Position numbers and translations under genes: made by a program
Notes under the pieces: model-generated
What the model was told of the DNA's origin: nothing
The model's database searches: none
Seen by the model: only the letters and a program-made list of their open reading frames with translations
Shown: positions 35,801 through 43,805 of the stretch, one piece after another
Position numbering within the stretch: position 1 is the stretch's first letter
Layout: each line of letters starts with the position of its first letter
From: Actinomycetes bacterium
GTDB taxonomy: Bacteria > Actinomycetota > Actinomycetes > Propionibacteriales > Propionibacteriaceae
Direction of reading: 5' to 3'
Assembly: GCA_023392635.1 (NCBI GenBank)
Contig: JAEVYS010000021.1
Coordinates: forward strand, 1 to 59,763
DNA: 59,763 nt

Positions 35801-35900
35801 TGACCGCGCCGATCGGTGCGGCCGCGATGAGGAGGGCGGGCATGCCGATGACGATCGCGGCTAGGCCGAGCAGGGCGGCGAGTGCGCGGAGTCTGGTCAT
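32895..35900 (-). CDS. LysM-domain membrane protein with BTAD-like C-terminal domain
   Basis: 1,001 residues. It has three to four N-terminal membrane segments (residues 5-125), then an external LysM domain (YTVKKGDTLSEIALEQTG, about 160-215), a Pro/Thr-rich linker, another membrane helix near 300, and a cytoplasmic part. The last 250 residues have a winged-helix (RPRGVTTQEVADALSITDDR) and helical repeats like the bacterial transcriptional activator domain (BTAD). The LysM would bind peptidoglycan while the other end reads DNA or protein. It is the last gene of the Tad operon and a typical actinobacterial Tad neighbour. Confidence 0.85.
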   Translation of the reverse strand: MTRLRALAALLGLAAIVIGMPALLIAAAPIGAVSITWTPDGIWQALSTPDNGTIALALFKLVGWVAWAILTAAVLLELAALVRHTPVPKLPGLAVPQLFARRLVATAAVLFIATSTASVGDLATARVAQAAGVPQQPVPAHALPADPQPADVHQQAGKARTYTVKKGDTLSEIALEQTGHAWNYPKLFRASTHTVQPGGRRLSDPDEIDIGWEITIPAQHQTRHVRPTNDRPTKTAETPRPTQVTTPAQERQPSTPDPQPSTPVSTQALPPQAAEPTPSISAESTDHVSATSDAPAWLLTGLAGAGALLAGSLWLVLARRREAQFRSRRPGRMIAPPPAATIPVEKTLIREGSVTGATVLFIDEVLRRTTAALTIAGQPVPVLMGVDAHADHLTVRLAGPADLPAVWTCMDGDARQMWRIRADADLDQAGPLNPDGAPPWPQLVTLGRDNDGWRLVNLEAVGVASLTGDAGNCVDLARYLVSELAISPWARDVQVDCLAVCPEMPDLAPDRVHYHDDPTVIPERVSTAVATADRLTRVHPTTLETARVTHADEDLWHSQLLLSATADAEHLDVLTRLVADQKGRTGTAVLLLSVDRPPAGIEIRLTDKGRVRVPALGLDLVANGLTEDEARGCIALINAGHNLEDIEMRVVDDAGGEEWEQFCNQAGAIRADKTVPRDSDDPEATSVLPEPDRVYVTETANTAEDLAELAPKVTVEVAEQIEAADPTLDADLADWWADSCIRPRLRVLGPIKVRIGVGGSAKAATNRKPACNNAVTYLSTRPRGVTTQEVADALSITDDRVRQDMSIVRAWLGDNPRTGRKFLPGATEHPLAVERGVGLYLIEDLLCDADLYRRLRLRGEARGPDGVNDLRTALRLVNGAPYDELRTRGTVWLADNPVDHDLLCSIIDTAHIVSTIAIQTGDFQGARAAAELAALIAPTDANLQMDLAKIAERTGDEASAAAIARSVLGWRDAAGDQVDLSRRNDAILRTHRLLERALRAG

Positions 35901-36331
35901 CGGTGTTCCTTCCCTTCGAGGGCTTTGACGACCCGAACGCGGGCGGTGGCGGTGACCTGTTGAGTGCCGATGCCGAAGGCGGACAGGAAGACGGGCTCGT
36001 AGTCAGTGCTGACCTCCACGACGAGGTCGGTGCCCGATTCGATGTGGGCGGTGGCGTTCATGCCGGAGGCTTTGGCGTAGTTGATGGCGGCCGCCTTGGC
36101 GCGGGCGGCGGCGATTTCGACGTCTCCGCCGGTGGCGGTGTAGGTGTCGGCGTCGAGCTGCTGGCCGGCGGTGCGGGCGGCCTGGGCGGCGACGTCGCTC
36201 GCCAGCCGCATCCGGTTGACCTGGCCGGACAGGTCGACAGCCAGCCCGACGATCAGGGTGAGCGCGGCCATCACCATCACCGTCCACACGGTGACGGCGG
36301 CACCACGTTCATCCCTCAGCCGGTCGCGCAT
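35897..36331 (-). CDS. TadG/TadE-like pseudopilin
   Basis: 144 residues. A charged N-terminus ending in DERGAAVTVW is followed by one hydrophobic helix (MVMAALTLIVGLAVDLSGQ), the class III-like prepilin signature seen in TadE/TadG proteins. The external part is short. It is coupled to the LysM-BTAD gene (35897-35900). It would be a minor pilus component, possibly processed by the A24 peptidase at 13579-14229. Confidence 0.78.
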   Translation of the reverse strand: MRDRLRDERGAAVTVWTVMVMAALTLIVGLAVDLSGQVNRMRLASDVAAQAARTAGQQLDADTYTATGGDVEIAAARAKAAAINYAKASGMNATAHIESGTDLVVEVSTDYEPVFLSAFGIGTQQVTATARVRVVKALEGKEHR

Positions 36332-36332
36332 C

Positions 36333-36764
36333 TCATCTCCTCTCGCGGAACGAATCGAGCGGGGAGGTCGCCTCGGCCTCCACCGGGACGGTCGCGGCGA
36401 TACCGGGCAGGCCCAGGTCGCCGGTCGCGACGTCGCATACCAGCCGGACGGTGACGGTGGCCGGGGTCCCGACGGGCTTGGCGAACCCAGTGGTGTCGAG
36501 GTCGAGCTGGGTGGCGGTGCAGGGCAGTTTCTGGTTGGCCAGGGTGGCGGCGGCGGTCTTGGCGGCGACGGCGTGGGCGTCGGGCTGGGCGCGGGCGAGG
36601 CTGGCGGCCCGGGCGGCGTCGAACGCAGCGGACTGGACGGCCTGCCGGGCCAGGGCGAGGCGTCCGCCGAAGATGATGACCAGGATGAACAGCACGAGCA
36701 CCGGGGCGACCATGGTGATCTCCACCGCCGCGGAGCCCCGCTCGTCCCGCCGGCGAGGCTTCAT
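36333..36764 (-). CDS. TadE-like minor pilin
   Basis: 143 residues from the ATG at 36764, overlapping the upstream stop. The N-terminus RRRDERGSAAVEITMVAPVL contains the Gly-Ser-x-x-x-Glu motif of TadE proteins, with Glu at position +5 after the predicted cut, followed by a hydrophobic helix. The external domain has one Cys pair (LPCTAT, RLVCDV). Minor pilins of this family help Flp pilus assembly. Confidence 0.82.
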   Translation of the reverse strand: MKPRRRDERGSAAVEITMVAPVLVLFILVIIFGGRLALARQAVQSAAFDAARAASLARAQPDAHAVAAKTAAATLANQKLPCTATQLDLDTTGFAKPVGTPATVTVRLVCDVATGDLGLPGIAATVPVEAEATSPLDSFRERR

Positions 36765-37141
36765 GAGATGTCCTCTCGTGGCACGGTCGCGGTCTGGGTG
36801 GTGACCGGTTCCCAGCCGGGCACGAGGCTGAGGGTGCTGCCAGTGACGGTCGCGGTGACCGTCCGGGCGCTGATCTGGCAGGTGACCTGGAGTCCGGCCA
36901 GGGAGTCGCCGGCCCGTGCAGCGAGGTCGGTGGCGGTGAGGACGCAGTCGTCGGTGGTGCCGTGTTCGGCGGCGCCGGCGGTGGCTCCTGCTTGGGCGGC
37001 GGCGAGCGCGGTGGTGCGGCCGTAGAAGTACATGGCTGCGCCGAGTGCGATCCACACCACGAGCAGCAGGGTGGGCATGAGCAGCACCATCTGGACCGAG
37101 ACCGAGCCCCGCTCGCTCGAGCCATCAATCTCCGGACGCAT
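36761..37141 (-). CDS. TadE-like minor pilin
   Basis: 126 residues. SSERGSVSVQMVLLMPTLLL is a prepilin-like N-terminus, but Gln replaces the usual Glu at +5. One membrane helix precedes an external domain with Cys residues (TDDCVLT and LQVTCQI). It is coupled to the next TadE gene (ATGA at 36761-36764). It probably acts in the pilus tip or base complex. Confidence 0.78.
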   Translation of the reverse strand: MRPEIDGSSERGSVSVQMVLLMPTLLLVVWIALGAAMYFYGRTTALAAAQAGATAGAAEHGTTDDCVLTATDLAARAGDSLAGLQVTCQISARTVTATVTGSTLSLVPGWEPVTTQTATVPREDIS

Positions 37142-37159
37142 CCCTGTTCCTTGGCCGGT

Positions 37160-37339
37160 TCAGAGCTTGGCGAGGAGGCCTTCGATGTAGCCATTGAGGG
37201 CTGCGATCACGATGCCGACGATGGCGACGATCCCGACGAGCCACCACAGCTGCTCGCTGGAGACTGAGAAGCCGCGTTCGTCGCGGACCTTGGTCAGGAC
37301 GGCGTGCAGCCAGGCGCTCGTCTGGTTCAGTTCGGCCAT
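37160..37339 (-). CDS. Flp-like major pilin
   Basis: 59 residues from the ATG at 37339, with GGAAGGAACTGAA directly upstream. A short leader with charged residues (KVRDERGFSVSSEQLWWLVG) is followed by a hydrophobic helix (IVAIVGIVIAALNGYIEGLL). Size and layout fit Flp/Tad pilins, which polymerise into thin pili after leader cleavage. The strong ribosome site fits a subunit needed in high amounts. It lies between tadC and the tadE genes. Confidence 0.8.
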   Translation of the reverse strand: MAELNQTSAWLHAVLTKVRDERGFSVSSEQLWWLVGIVAIVGIVIAALNGYIEGLLAKL

Positions 37340-37372
37340 TTCAGTTCCTTCCATCTTCTTCACCTGGGTGGG

Positions 37373-38275
37373 TCAGCTTGCGCCGAGTCGGAGCAGGGCG
37401 GGGACGAGGAGGATGGCGACGAAGGTGAACGCCATCAGGATCGAGGGGATGACCATGCGTTCGCCGACGATGTTGGCGCTCGCCTGGTCCTCGGCGAGGA
37501 TCGCGTGCCGCAGTTCGGCCGACCGGCTGCGGAGGGTGTCGACGACCTGGGAGCCTTCCTCGCCGGCGAGCCGCATGATGTCGGCCAGGTCGTCCAGATC
37601 GTTCAGGCCCTGGTCGGCGGCGAGGTCGTGCAACGCGTCCCAGGCGGTGTCGCCGGAGTAGCGGCTGCGGGCGAGGGCGTCGCCGATGCGGGCGAAGGGC
37701 CAGGAGTCGCCGACGCGGGCGGCGTTCTCGAGTGCCTGTCGGGTGCCGGAGCCGCCGGCGTTGCGTTCGAGGGCGACCAGGTCGACGTAGGAGCCGAGGG
37801 CCCGCCGGAACTCGACGCGGGCCTTCTTCGACGCGTCGGAAAGGTTGCCGTCAGGCAGGAACCAGGCCAGGAACATCCCCAGCAGGGTCGCGCCGGCCGG
37901 GACGGCGACCGGCATCGGCAGAGTGCGGGAGAACACTGCGGACAGCAGCGGTACCGAGGCGGCGGCGGTGGCGACGAAGACGACCTTCTCGCCGTAGAAC
38001 ACGTGCAGCGGTTTGCCCATCAGGGCGAGGTCGCGGCGGGGTGCGTTCGCCCACAGCCGGGCGGGCAGGCGTCGCATCGCCCACAGGCCGAGCCGATCCT
38101 CGAGCCCACCGCGTCCCCGCACCTGCTCCGGCTCGGGTGACCGCCGGATCGGCGAGGACAGTCGTTCGAGGGCCTGGACGGGTTCGGGGTGGGCGGGGAC
38201 GAGCCACCACACCAGGCAGGCCAGGCCGGCGCCGATCAGTCCGCCGGCGATCATCCACCCTTGCAGGGTGCTCAC
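37373..38275 (-). CDS. tadC: TadC-like pilus assembly membrane protein
   Basis: 300 residues from the GTG at 38275. It belongs to the type II secretion F-domain family: membrane segments near the N-terminus, a cytoplasmic helical domain (FRRALGSYVDLVALERNAGG, then DLADIMRLAGEEGSQVVDTL) and a final membrane helix (IPSILMAFTFVAILLVPALL). It pairs with TadB as the inner-membrane platform on which TadA works. The start overlaps the tadB stop (GTGA at 38272-38275). Confidence 0.87.
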   Translation of the reverse strand: MSTLQGWMIAGGLIGAGLACLVWWLVPAHPEPVQALERLSSPIRRSPEPEQVRGRGGLEDRLGLWAMRRLPARLWANAPRRDLALMGKPLHVFYGEKVVFVATAAASVPLLSAVFSRTLPMPVAVPAGATLLGMFLAWFLPDGNLSDASKKARVEFRRALGSYVDLVALERNAGGSGTRQALENAARVGDSWPFARIGDALARSRYSGDTAWDALHDLAADQGLNDLDDLADIMRLAGEEGSQVVDTLRSRSAELRHAILAEDQASANIVGERMVIPSILMAFTFVAILLVPALLRLGAS

Positions 38276-39150
38276 GGTTTCACTTCCCGGTTGGCGTGGC
38301 TGCCGAGGAAGCGGGAGGCGGGCTGGATCTCGGCCATGCGCCTGAGCCACCACAGAAGCAGTCCGTAGCAGGTGAGGAGGGTGAGCAGGATGAGTTGCCC
38401 GAGTGGGGTGGAGTAGGGGGCGAAGAAGCGTCCGCCGAGTCCGAAGAAGACGAGGGCACCGATGGACAGCAGGGTGACCATGCGGGCCGAGGCGCGGGGT
38501 TTGGCCCGGTCGGCTTCGATCATCCGCCGTCCGCGGACGTCGGCCGAGACGGATTCGGCCAGGTCGTGCAGCACCCGGGCCAGCCCGTCGCCACGCCGGG
38601 CGGCACCCAGAATGAGCGCCGCGCAGACGAGGTCGCCGGTGGCGTCGTCGAGGTCGTCCGCGAACGCGCGCAGCGCCTGTTCGGTCGACCAGCGTGACCG
38701 CATCCGTCCGACCAGCCGGCCGACCTCGGGACGGATCGGGTCCGGCGCGGAGCGCAGGCTGGCCTGGATCGCCACCTCGATACCCTGCCCCGCGGTCAGG
38801 ACCCCAGCCAGGTTCCGGGTCCATTCGGCGATCGCGTCCATCCGGGCGATCTGCCGATCCGCACTGGTCACCATCAACAACGCCGGCAGCCCCAGCACCG
38901 CCGCCGGCAGGACCGGGACGGCGATCACCCAGCCGGTCGTCACCATGATCACCAGCCCGGCCAGGAGCGCGGCGATGCTCGACCAGCGCTGCCACGCCGG
39001 CAGTCCGCGCCACCAGCGGACCAGCCGTCCCGACCTCGGCGGACGCTTCGGGCGGGCTGGCGGGACGGGTCGGGGGATCATCCCGTAGATGCCGAGCAGG
39101 ATGCCGCCGACGATCATCGCCCCGGCCAGCGCGGCAAGCAGCGTGGTCAT
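38272..39150 (-). CDS. tadB: TadB-like pilus assembly membrane protein
   Basis: 292 residues. N-terminal membrane helix, a second pair near 60-95, then a cytoplasmic F-domain with RNLAGVLTAGQGIEVAIQAS and ILGAARRGDGLARVLHDLAE, and two C-terminal helices (LLSIGALVFFGLGGRFF and GQLILLTLLTCYGLLLWWL). This is the usual TadB layout. The ATG overlaps the tadA stop (39147-39150). Confidence 0.87.
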   Translation of the reverse strand: MTTLLAALAGAMIVGGILLGIYGMIPRPVPPARPKRPPRSGRLVRWWRGLPAWQRWSSIAALLAGLVIMVTTGWVIAVPVLPAAVLGLPALLMVTSADRQIARMDAIAEWTRNLAGVLTAGQGIEVAIQASLRSAPDPIRPEVGRLVGRMRSRWSTEQALRAFADDLDDATGDLVCAALILGAARRGDGLARVLHDLAESVSADVRGRRMIEADRAKPRASARMVTLLSIGALVFFGLGGRFFAPYSTPLGQLILLTLLTCYGLLLWWLRRMAEIQPASRFLGSHANREVKP

Positions 39151-40706
39151 GGCAGCCTGCTGTCGGCTGCTTCGGCCTCGAAGCCGGCCAAGTCGAAGCC
39201 GACGGCGGCGAGCTTGTCGCGCAGCTCCTCGGGGATGGTCTGGGGGACGGCGCAGCCGCCCGGTACCCGTGCGAACACGGTGGTGGTGGCGTAGCCGCGG
39301 GGCCGCTCTCCGGGGGAGACGGCGAGGACTTCCTGGACGTAGCGGTGTTTGCGTCCGGCTGAGCCGTCGGGGCCGGGGACGACGTCGCAGGCGATGTGGA
39401 CGACCAGGTCGACGGTCTCGCCAAGCTTGGTCGAGGCCAGGTCCTGGGAGACCTGGGGGCCGGCCTCCATTGCGCAGGTGACGAGCTTGCGGATCGTCTG
39501 CTCCGCAGAGCCGGCGTGGGTGGTGGAGATCGACCCGGAGCCGGACTCCATCAGTTTCACCATGCTCCACACCTCCTCACCACGGATCTCGCCGAGGATC
39601 TGGCGGCCCAGGTTGAACCGGAAGCTGTCGATGATCTGCTGCGCCGTCGTCCGCGACCCCGCCAGCCGACCGTCCGGCAGCCGCTCACCCGAACCCTCCC
39701 GGGACTCCCAGGCGTGCACGATCGCGTGCTGCTCCGGCAACTCGTGCAGGAACAGTTCGTACTCGGACTCGAAGGTGCCCACCGGCTCCAGCCGAGGGAT
39801 CTGGGCGCACAGCGCCCGCAGCGTCGTTGTCTTGCCGGCGCCCTGTTCCCCGGACACGACAATGCACAGCCGGGCCTTCACCGCGGCGGCGAGGAACCCG
39901 GCCAGGGTGGGCGAGATCGCGCCCCACGAGACCAGGTCGTCCAGCGACACCTTGCGGATGCGGTGGCGGCGGATCACCACCGACAGCCGGGCGGTGTCTC
40001 GGGCGCCGGCCAGCCGTTCCCCTCCGGGTAGGACCAGGTGGAGCGAGGGGCTGGCCGGGGTGAACGAGCGCGGGTTCTCCGACCGGCTGGCCAGCCGCTC
40101 CAGCAGCTCGGCGAGTTCGTCGTCGCTCTCGGCGATCGCCGGGATCTCCCACAGGGTGCCGTCGGCGAGTTCGACGAGCACCCGGTTGTAGCCGGCGATC
40201 ATGATGTTCTCCACCCGCTCGTCGTCGACCAGCGGCTGGATCCGGCCCAGCCCGAACATGGCGTCGAACACCGCCTTGGCCAGCACCTCCTGCTCGGCCA
40301 GCGACCGGGCCTGACCGACCCGGACGATCTCCTCGGCGGTGTCCTCCTCCAACACTTTGCGGATGATCGCCGCCCCCTCGGCCTCCTCCACGTCCCTGTC
40401 CGGACGGGACTCGCCGATCCGCTCGGCCAGCCGGCGCGCCACCTCCGTGCGCATCCGCGCCACCAACTTCCAGTCCACGTTCGGGATCGCCACCAGGCCC
40501 ACGACCCGGCTCGACACGGGGGTGGGCAGCTGTACCGGGGCCGGACGCAGGAGACGCAGCGGCGGCGGCGCGGGCGGAGTCTCGGCGGGTACGGGGTAGC
40601 GGAACGTCGAACGGACGCGTCCCTCCTCCTGTCCAGCAGGCGCCGCGGTCTCGGCGTCGGCGTCGGCGTCGGTGAAGATCGGCAGATCCAGCGGGTCCGT
40701 GCTCAT
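39147..40706 (-). CDS. tadA: TadA/CpaF-family secretion ATPase
   Basis: 519 residues. Walker A is VVSGEQGAGKTTTLRAL (about residue 295), the Asp box is around FESEYELFLHELP, Walker B is GEIRGEEVWSMVKLMESG (about 375), and the His box lies in SGSISTTHAGSAEQTI. The N-terminal 120 residues are a variable linker. It is the hexameric motor that drives Flp pilus assembly. It is translationally coupled with the TadZ-like gene upstream and tadB downstream. Confidence 0.93.
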   Translation of the reverse strand: MSTDPLDLPIFTDADADAETAAPAGQEEGRVRSTFRYPVPAETPPAPPPLRLLRPAPVQLPTPVSSRVVGLVAIPNVDWKLVARMRTEVARRLAERIGESRPDRDVEEAEGAAIIRKVLEEDTAEEIVRVGQARSLAEQEVLAKAVFDAMFGLGRIQPLVDDERVENIMIAGYNRVLVELADGTLWEIPAIAESDDELAELLERLASRSENPRSFTPASPSLHLVLPGGERLAGARDTARLSVVIRRHRIRKVSLDDLVSWGAISPTLAGFLAAAVKARLCIVVSGEQGAGKTTTLRALCAQIPRLEPVGTFESEYELFLHELPEQHAIVHAWESREGSGERLPDGRLAGSRTTAQQIIDSFRFNLGRQILGEIRGEEVWSMVKLMESGSGSISTTHAGSAEQTIRKLVTCAMEAGPQVSQDLASTKLGETVDLVVHIACDVVPGPDGSAGRKHRYVQEVLAVSPGERPRGYATTTVFARVPGGCAVPQTIPEELRDKLAAVGFDLAGFEAEAADSRLP

Positions 40707-41536
40707 CGGCGGGCCTCCGCTCCTATCCGGGCGGCGATCATTTCCCGCAGCAGCGAGCCCTCGCCGGCGCTTGTCGCTGCCGTGCGTGCGGCCTCGCCCA
40801 GGGCGCGGATGCTGCGCAGGTAGCCGGACGCCTCGAACGCGCGATCCGCCGCGCCCGCTCCGCCGAACCGGGGTGTCGGTTTGTCGGCGCCGTCAGCGAA
40901 CACCTCGGCCCGGCGCGGATCCCACGCGACCGTCCCGAGGACGGCAAGGCCAAGGGTGCGGGCCACGTCGGCGGCCCGGTACGGACGGTTCTCGCCGACC
41001 ACGACCGCCTGGACGCTGTGGCCCGGCACCGAGTCGGCGCCGAGGGTGTCGGCCCACGACTTCGCCGCCGCCAGCGCGCGCAGATTGCTGCGCAGCACGA
41101 TCAGGGTCAGGTCGGCGTCGGCGATCAATGGCGCCGGGGACCCGTCCAGGCCGAGTCGGCCGGCGTCCACCAGCACGTCCTCACCCGTCGACGTGATGCC
41201 TCGCAGTACGCCGAGCAGCGGCTCCCAGATCCGAGACAACCCGGCCGCCTGCGCGTGGGTGCGGGAGCCGGTCAGAATCGAGACCGTCGTGTCCGGCACC
41301 TCCATCACGACGCGAGGCAGCGCCTCGGCCAGGACGCCGCTGCGGTGAGCCATCACCAGGTCGATCAGGCCGGAATGACTCTGCAGGCCGCGGAACCGTC
41401 CGGCCAGGATCGCCGACCCGGCCGTCGGGTCGGCCTCCACCAGCAACACCGGACGCGGCCAACACAACGCCATCCCCAGCAGCGTCGAGGTCACCCCCGG
41501 AGAACCCGACGCCGACACCGCACAGATCAGGGACAT
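40703..41536 (-). CDS. TadZ/CpaE-like MinD-family protein
   Basis: 277 residues from the ATG at 41536. It starts directly with a deviant P-loop region (CAVSASGSPGVTSTLLGMAL), followed by LLVEADPTAGSA and the DVLVDAGRLG Walker-B-like motif. TadZ proteins set the polar location of Tad pili and recruit TadA. The canonical GKT lysines are not present in the loop, so ATP hydrolysis may be weak. It is coupled to tadA (ATGA at 40703-40706). Confidence 0.82.
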   Translation of the reverse strand: MSLICAVSASGSPGVTSTLLGMALCWPRPVLLVEADPTAGSAILAGRFRGLQSHSGLIDLVMAHRSGVLAEALPRVVMEVPDTTVSILTGSRTHAQAAGLSRIWEPLLGVLRGITSTGEDVLVDAGRLGLDGSPAPLIADADLTLIVLRSNLRALAAAKSWADTLGADSVPGHSVQAVVVGENRPYRAADVARTLGLAVLGTVAWDPRRAEVFADGADKPTPRFGGAGAADRAFEASGYLRSIRALGEAARTAATSAGEGSLLREMIAARIGAEARR

Positions 41537-41543
41537 GGCCACA

Positions 41544-42200
41544 TCACCGGGCCCGCGAGTCCAGGACCAGCGCGATCTTGCCCGACCCCGCCCACGCCGC
41601 CAGCTGCACCGCCCTGTCCGAACCGACGACCACGTCCACCACGGTCTGGGTATCACCCGGCGTCACCCGCAGGACCTTTGCGGCCACCGGGTCGGTCGGG
41701 GTGGAGTCCGACGGCAGCTCTCCGGAGTGGACCAGCCGGACCGCGTCGCCGGACGCCAGCGGCTCGACCGGCATCAGGCCTGGACTGATCGGCACCCCGA
41801 CCACCGACTCGCCCGGACCTGGAACGACCGTCTCCGACACCTGAGAGGCGGCCAGCAGTGTCCCGGCTGTCAGGTCCGCGGACGCGCGGCGTCCGACCAG
41901 GGCGCCGAGTTGGTCGGCGGGCACGGTCGACAAAGACGGATCGACGCCCACCCGAATCGTGCCCAGGTCCCGGGCGGTGATCACCGTGCCGCGGGCCACG
42001 TTCTGCCGGATCACCACCACCTCGCCGGCCTTCGTCGCCGACGCCCACAACAGACCGCCAGCCATCGCCCCGGCCACCACCAGCACCGCAGCAAGGACGA
42101 CGAGGAACGGGCGGCGGGACAACTTCGGCGATCGCGGAACCGAGCCGCTCTCGACCGCGGTGGCGCCAGTATCGACGTGCTTCTCGGACACTGCTGTCAT
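41544..42200 (-). CDS. CpaB/RcpC-like protein with SAF domain
   Basis: 218 residues. A cytoplasmic N-terminus, one membrane helix (FLVVLAAVLVVAGAMAGGLL, about 32-52), then an SAF domain (VVIRQNVARGTVITARDLG, with GRRASADLTAGTLLAASQV) and a C-terminal beta-rich part. CpaB/RcpC-like proteins anchor and stabilise the Flp pilus on the cell-envelope side; the SAF domain may bind glycan. No secretin gene is present, as expected in a monoderm cell. Confidence 0.83.
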   Translation of the reverse strand: MTAVSEKHVDTGATAVESGSVPRSPKLSRRPFLVVLAAVLVVAGAMAGGLLWASATKAGEVVVIRQNVARGTVITARDLGTIRVGVDPSLSTVPADQLGALVGRRASADLTAGTLLAASQVSETVVPGPGESVVGVPISPGLMPVEPLASGDAVRLVHSGELPSDSTPTDPVAAKVLRVTPGDTQTVVDVVVGSDRAVQLAAWAGSGKIALVLDSRAR

Positions 42201-42227
42201 GCCGTCTCTCCGATCTGGTTCCCGCGG

Positions 42228-43004
42228 CTACCTGCCGCTCGTCACGATCACCTGCAACTCACCGACATCCAGCCGCTGCGACCTGGTCAACTCGAACGCG
42301 AACGACCCCGACTGGCCGTAACCCGACCAGTCCGCCGTCCAGTAGGAGGTCGCCTCCACCGTGTAGCGGCCCTGCTCGGTGTAGGTGTGGCCGCACGTCG
42401 GCGACGGCTCCTCGCCCACCCCGTAGTGCCACTCGGTGCCCTTGCCGCACGACACCTTGCCGCCGTCGCCCAGATCCCAGACAACCTTGTTCGCCTTGGC
42501 GGTCATCGTCACCCCGCCCGCCGAGATCGTCTTCGGACCCCACGTCGTGCTGGACGGATCGTCTACCCACAACCACACCGGCAGACCCACCAACGCCATC
42601 GCGTCCGGACCCTTCGGAGTGATCCCGATGTCGATCGGCGTCAGGTTCATCTCGTCCAGCAGCGACCGGGCGAGCTGGCCCGGGTTCACGCCCGGCTCCA
42701 CCCAGAACAGCAGGACGAGGCTGCCCTCCATGCAGCGCACCAGAACCCATCCCTTGGGAACATCCGCGCCCGAGCCCTCCGGAACTGCATCCTTCGACGG
42801 CGGGCACGCCGGCAGATCTGGCTTGCCCGGCTTGCCAGGCTTGCCAGGCGAAGGCTTCCCGGGCTTGTGATCGCAGACCCGACAAGTCACGCCGCCCCTC
42901 TCAGATGTCCCACAACCCGGGGGGCACAGATCAGCCCACGCCGGCACAACATTGAGAGCGGCGCAGAGGACAGCGCCGGCCAACATGGCGAAGAGTCGCT
43001 TCAT
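42228..43004 (-). CDS. Secreted protein with Gly-Lys-Pro repeats
   Basis: 258 residues from the ATG at 43004. A signal peptide (MKRLFAMLAGAVLCAALNVV, cleavage near PAWA-D) is followed by a Cys-rich N-terminus (DLCPPGCGTS, TCRVCDH) and a collagen-like GKP repeat (about 50-65). The rest is beta-rich, with SCGKGTEWHYGVGE and CGHTYTEQGRYTVEATSYW resembling a PKD-type fold. It is a candidate surface or pilus-associated adhesin. Coupled to the lipoprotein gene (ATGA at 43001-43004). Confidence 0.75.
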   Translation of the reverse strand: MKRLFAMLAGAVLCAALNVVPAWADLCPPGCGTSERGGVTCRVCDHKPGKPSPGKPGKPGKPDLPACPPSKDAVPEGSGADVPKGWVLVRCMEGSLVLLFWVEPGVNPGQLARSLLDEMNLTPIDIGITPKGPDAMALVGLPVWLWVDDPSSTTWGPKTISAGGVTMTAKANKVVWDLGDGGKVSCGKGTEWHYGVGEEPSPTCGHTYTEQGRYTVEATSYWTADWSGYGQSGSFAFELTRSQRLDVGELQVIVTSGR

Positions 43005-43621
43005 GATGCACATCCCTCGACCGCCTTGCCGGCGAGCTCCCAGAGCTTGAAGGTCCCGGACGCCTGCTTCCTCATGTCATAGGTGTTCTTCAGGAAGTCA
43101 GGGAACTGGACGGCCTTGGCGGTGACCTCCTTGCCCTTCGCGTCCACAACCTTGGCCCCGCGCTGGTCCCGGCACACCGTGACGATGACCCGCGTCGCTC
43201 CTCCTGTGATCTCGGTGGCTTCGCCGGCAGCGGTGGAGATCGTGCGGACGGTTCCGTCATCGCGCCAACCGTTGTTGCGCCACGTCCGAATGCCGTTGAG
43301 GTTCGCCTGGATCATGTCGTCGTACGCGAGCGGCTTCAGGAGTTCGATCATCTTGTACTGGCCGTACTTCGCGGGGTTGGCTCGGATCGTCGCCATGACG
43401 TCCGAGTACTTCTCGACCACCTCCACCGCGGCGGCCTGGTCTGTGTCCAAGGTCGGGGTCGGCGTCACCGTCGGGGTGGCGGATGTTGTCTGGCTGGTGG
43501 CCGTCGCCGACGCAGTGCCAGCGCTCGGCGTCGTCGTGGGTGTTGCGGTGGTGCAGGCGGCCAGTCCGAGCGCGGCCAAGGCCAGCGCGATAGCGAGCAG
43601 GGGGAATCTGTTCAGGACCAC
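43001..43621 (-). CDS. Lipoprotein heading the Tad operon
   Basis: 206 residues from the GTG at 43621, chosen because GGAAGGAG lies 8 nt upstream and promoter copy 4 ends 22 nt upstream; a longer frame would run through the promoter. A lipoprotein signal (LLAIALALAALGLAAC) ends in a lipobox with Cys, followed by a Thr/Ser-rich linker (residues 22-50). The globular part (EVVEKYSDVMATIRANPAKY, then MIQANLNGIRTWRNNGW) is NTF2/SnoaL-like in pattern. It is anchored outside the membrane and may assist pilus assembly. Confidence 0.78.
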   Translation of the reverse strand: MVLNRFPLLAIALALAALGLAACTTATPTTTPSAGTASATATSQTTSATPTVTPTPTLDTDQAAAVEVVEKYSDVMATIRANPAKYGQYKMIELLKPLAYDDMIQANLNGIRTWRNNGWRDDGTVRTISTAAGEATEITGGATRVIVTVCRDQRGAKVVDAKGKEVTAKAVQFPDFLKNTYDMRKQASGTFKLWELAGKAVEGCAS

Positions 43622-43642
43622 GTTCGCATCTCCTTCCACCCC

Positions 43643-43673
43643 CTTAAGCCTTCGAGATGGGTGGATTCGGACA
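43643..43673 (-). promoter_or_regulatory. Conserved element promoter, copy 4, for the Tad operon
   Basis: On the minus strand, TGTCCGAATCC is followed, 19 nt after TGTCCG, by CTTAAGGGGGTGGAAGGAG. It stands 22 nt ahead of the lipoprotein start and appears to drive 12 pilus genes down to 32895. Confidence 0.77.
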
Positions 43674-43805
43674 CTGAATCGGTGGATTTCTTTGCTGCGG
43701 CACATCCTGGGGGGGTGATTCGAGGGTAAATCGGCCCTTCCGACGCTGACCAGAGCCTCGCGATACGTAACTGTTCGGCCCCGGCGCCTCGGATTCTCAG
43801 GACCA

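Noticed and set aside
41535..43082. Long plus-strand frame (515 codons) opposite the Tad operon genes
   Set aside because: Arg/His/Pro-rich composition typical of antisense frames. The minus-strand CpaB, secreted protein and lipoprotein genes explain the region.
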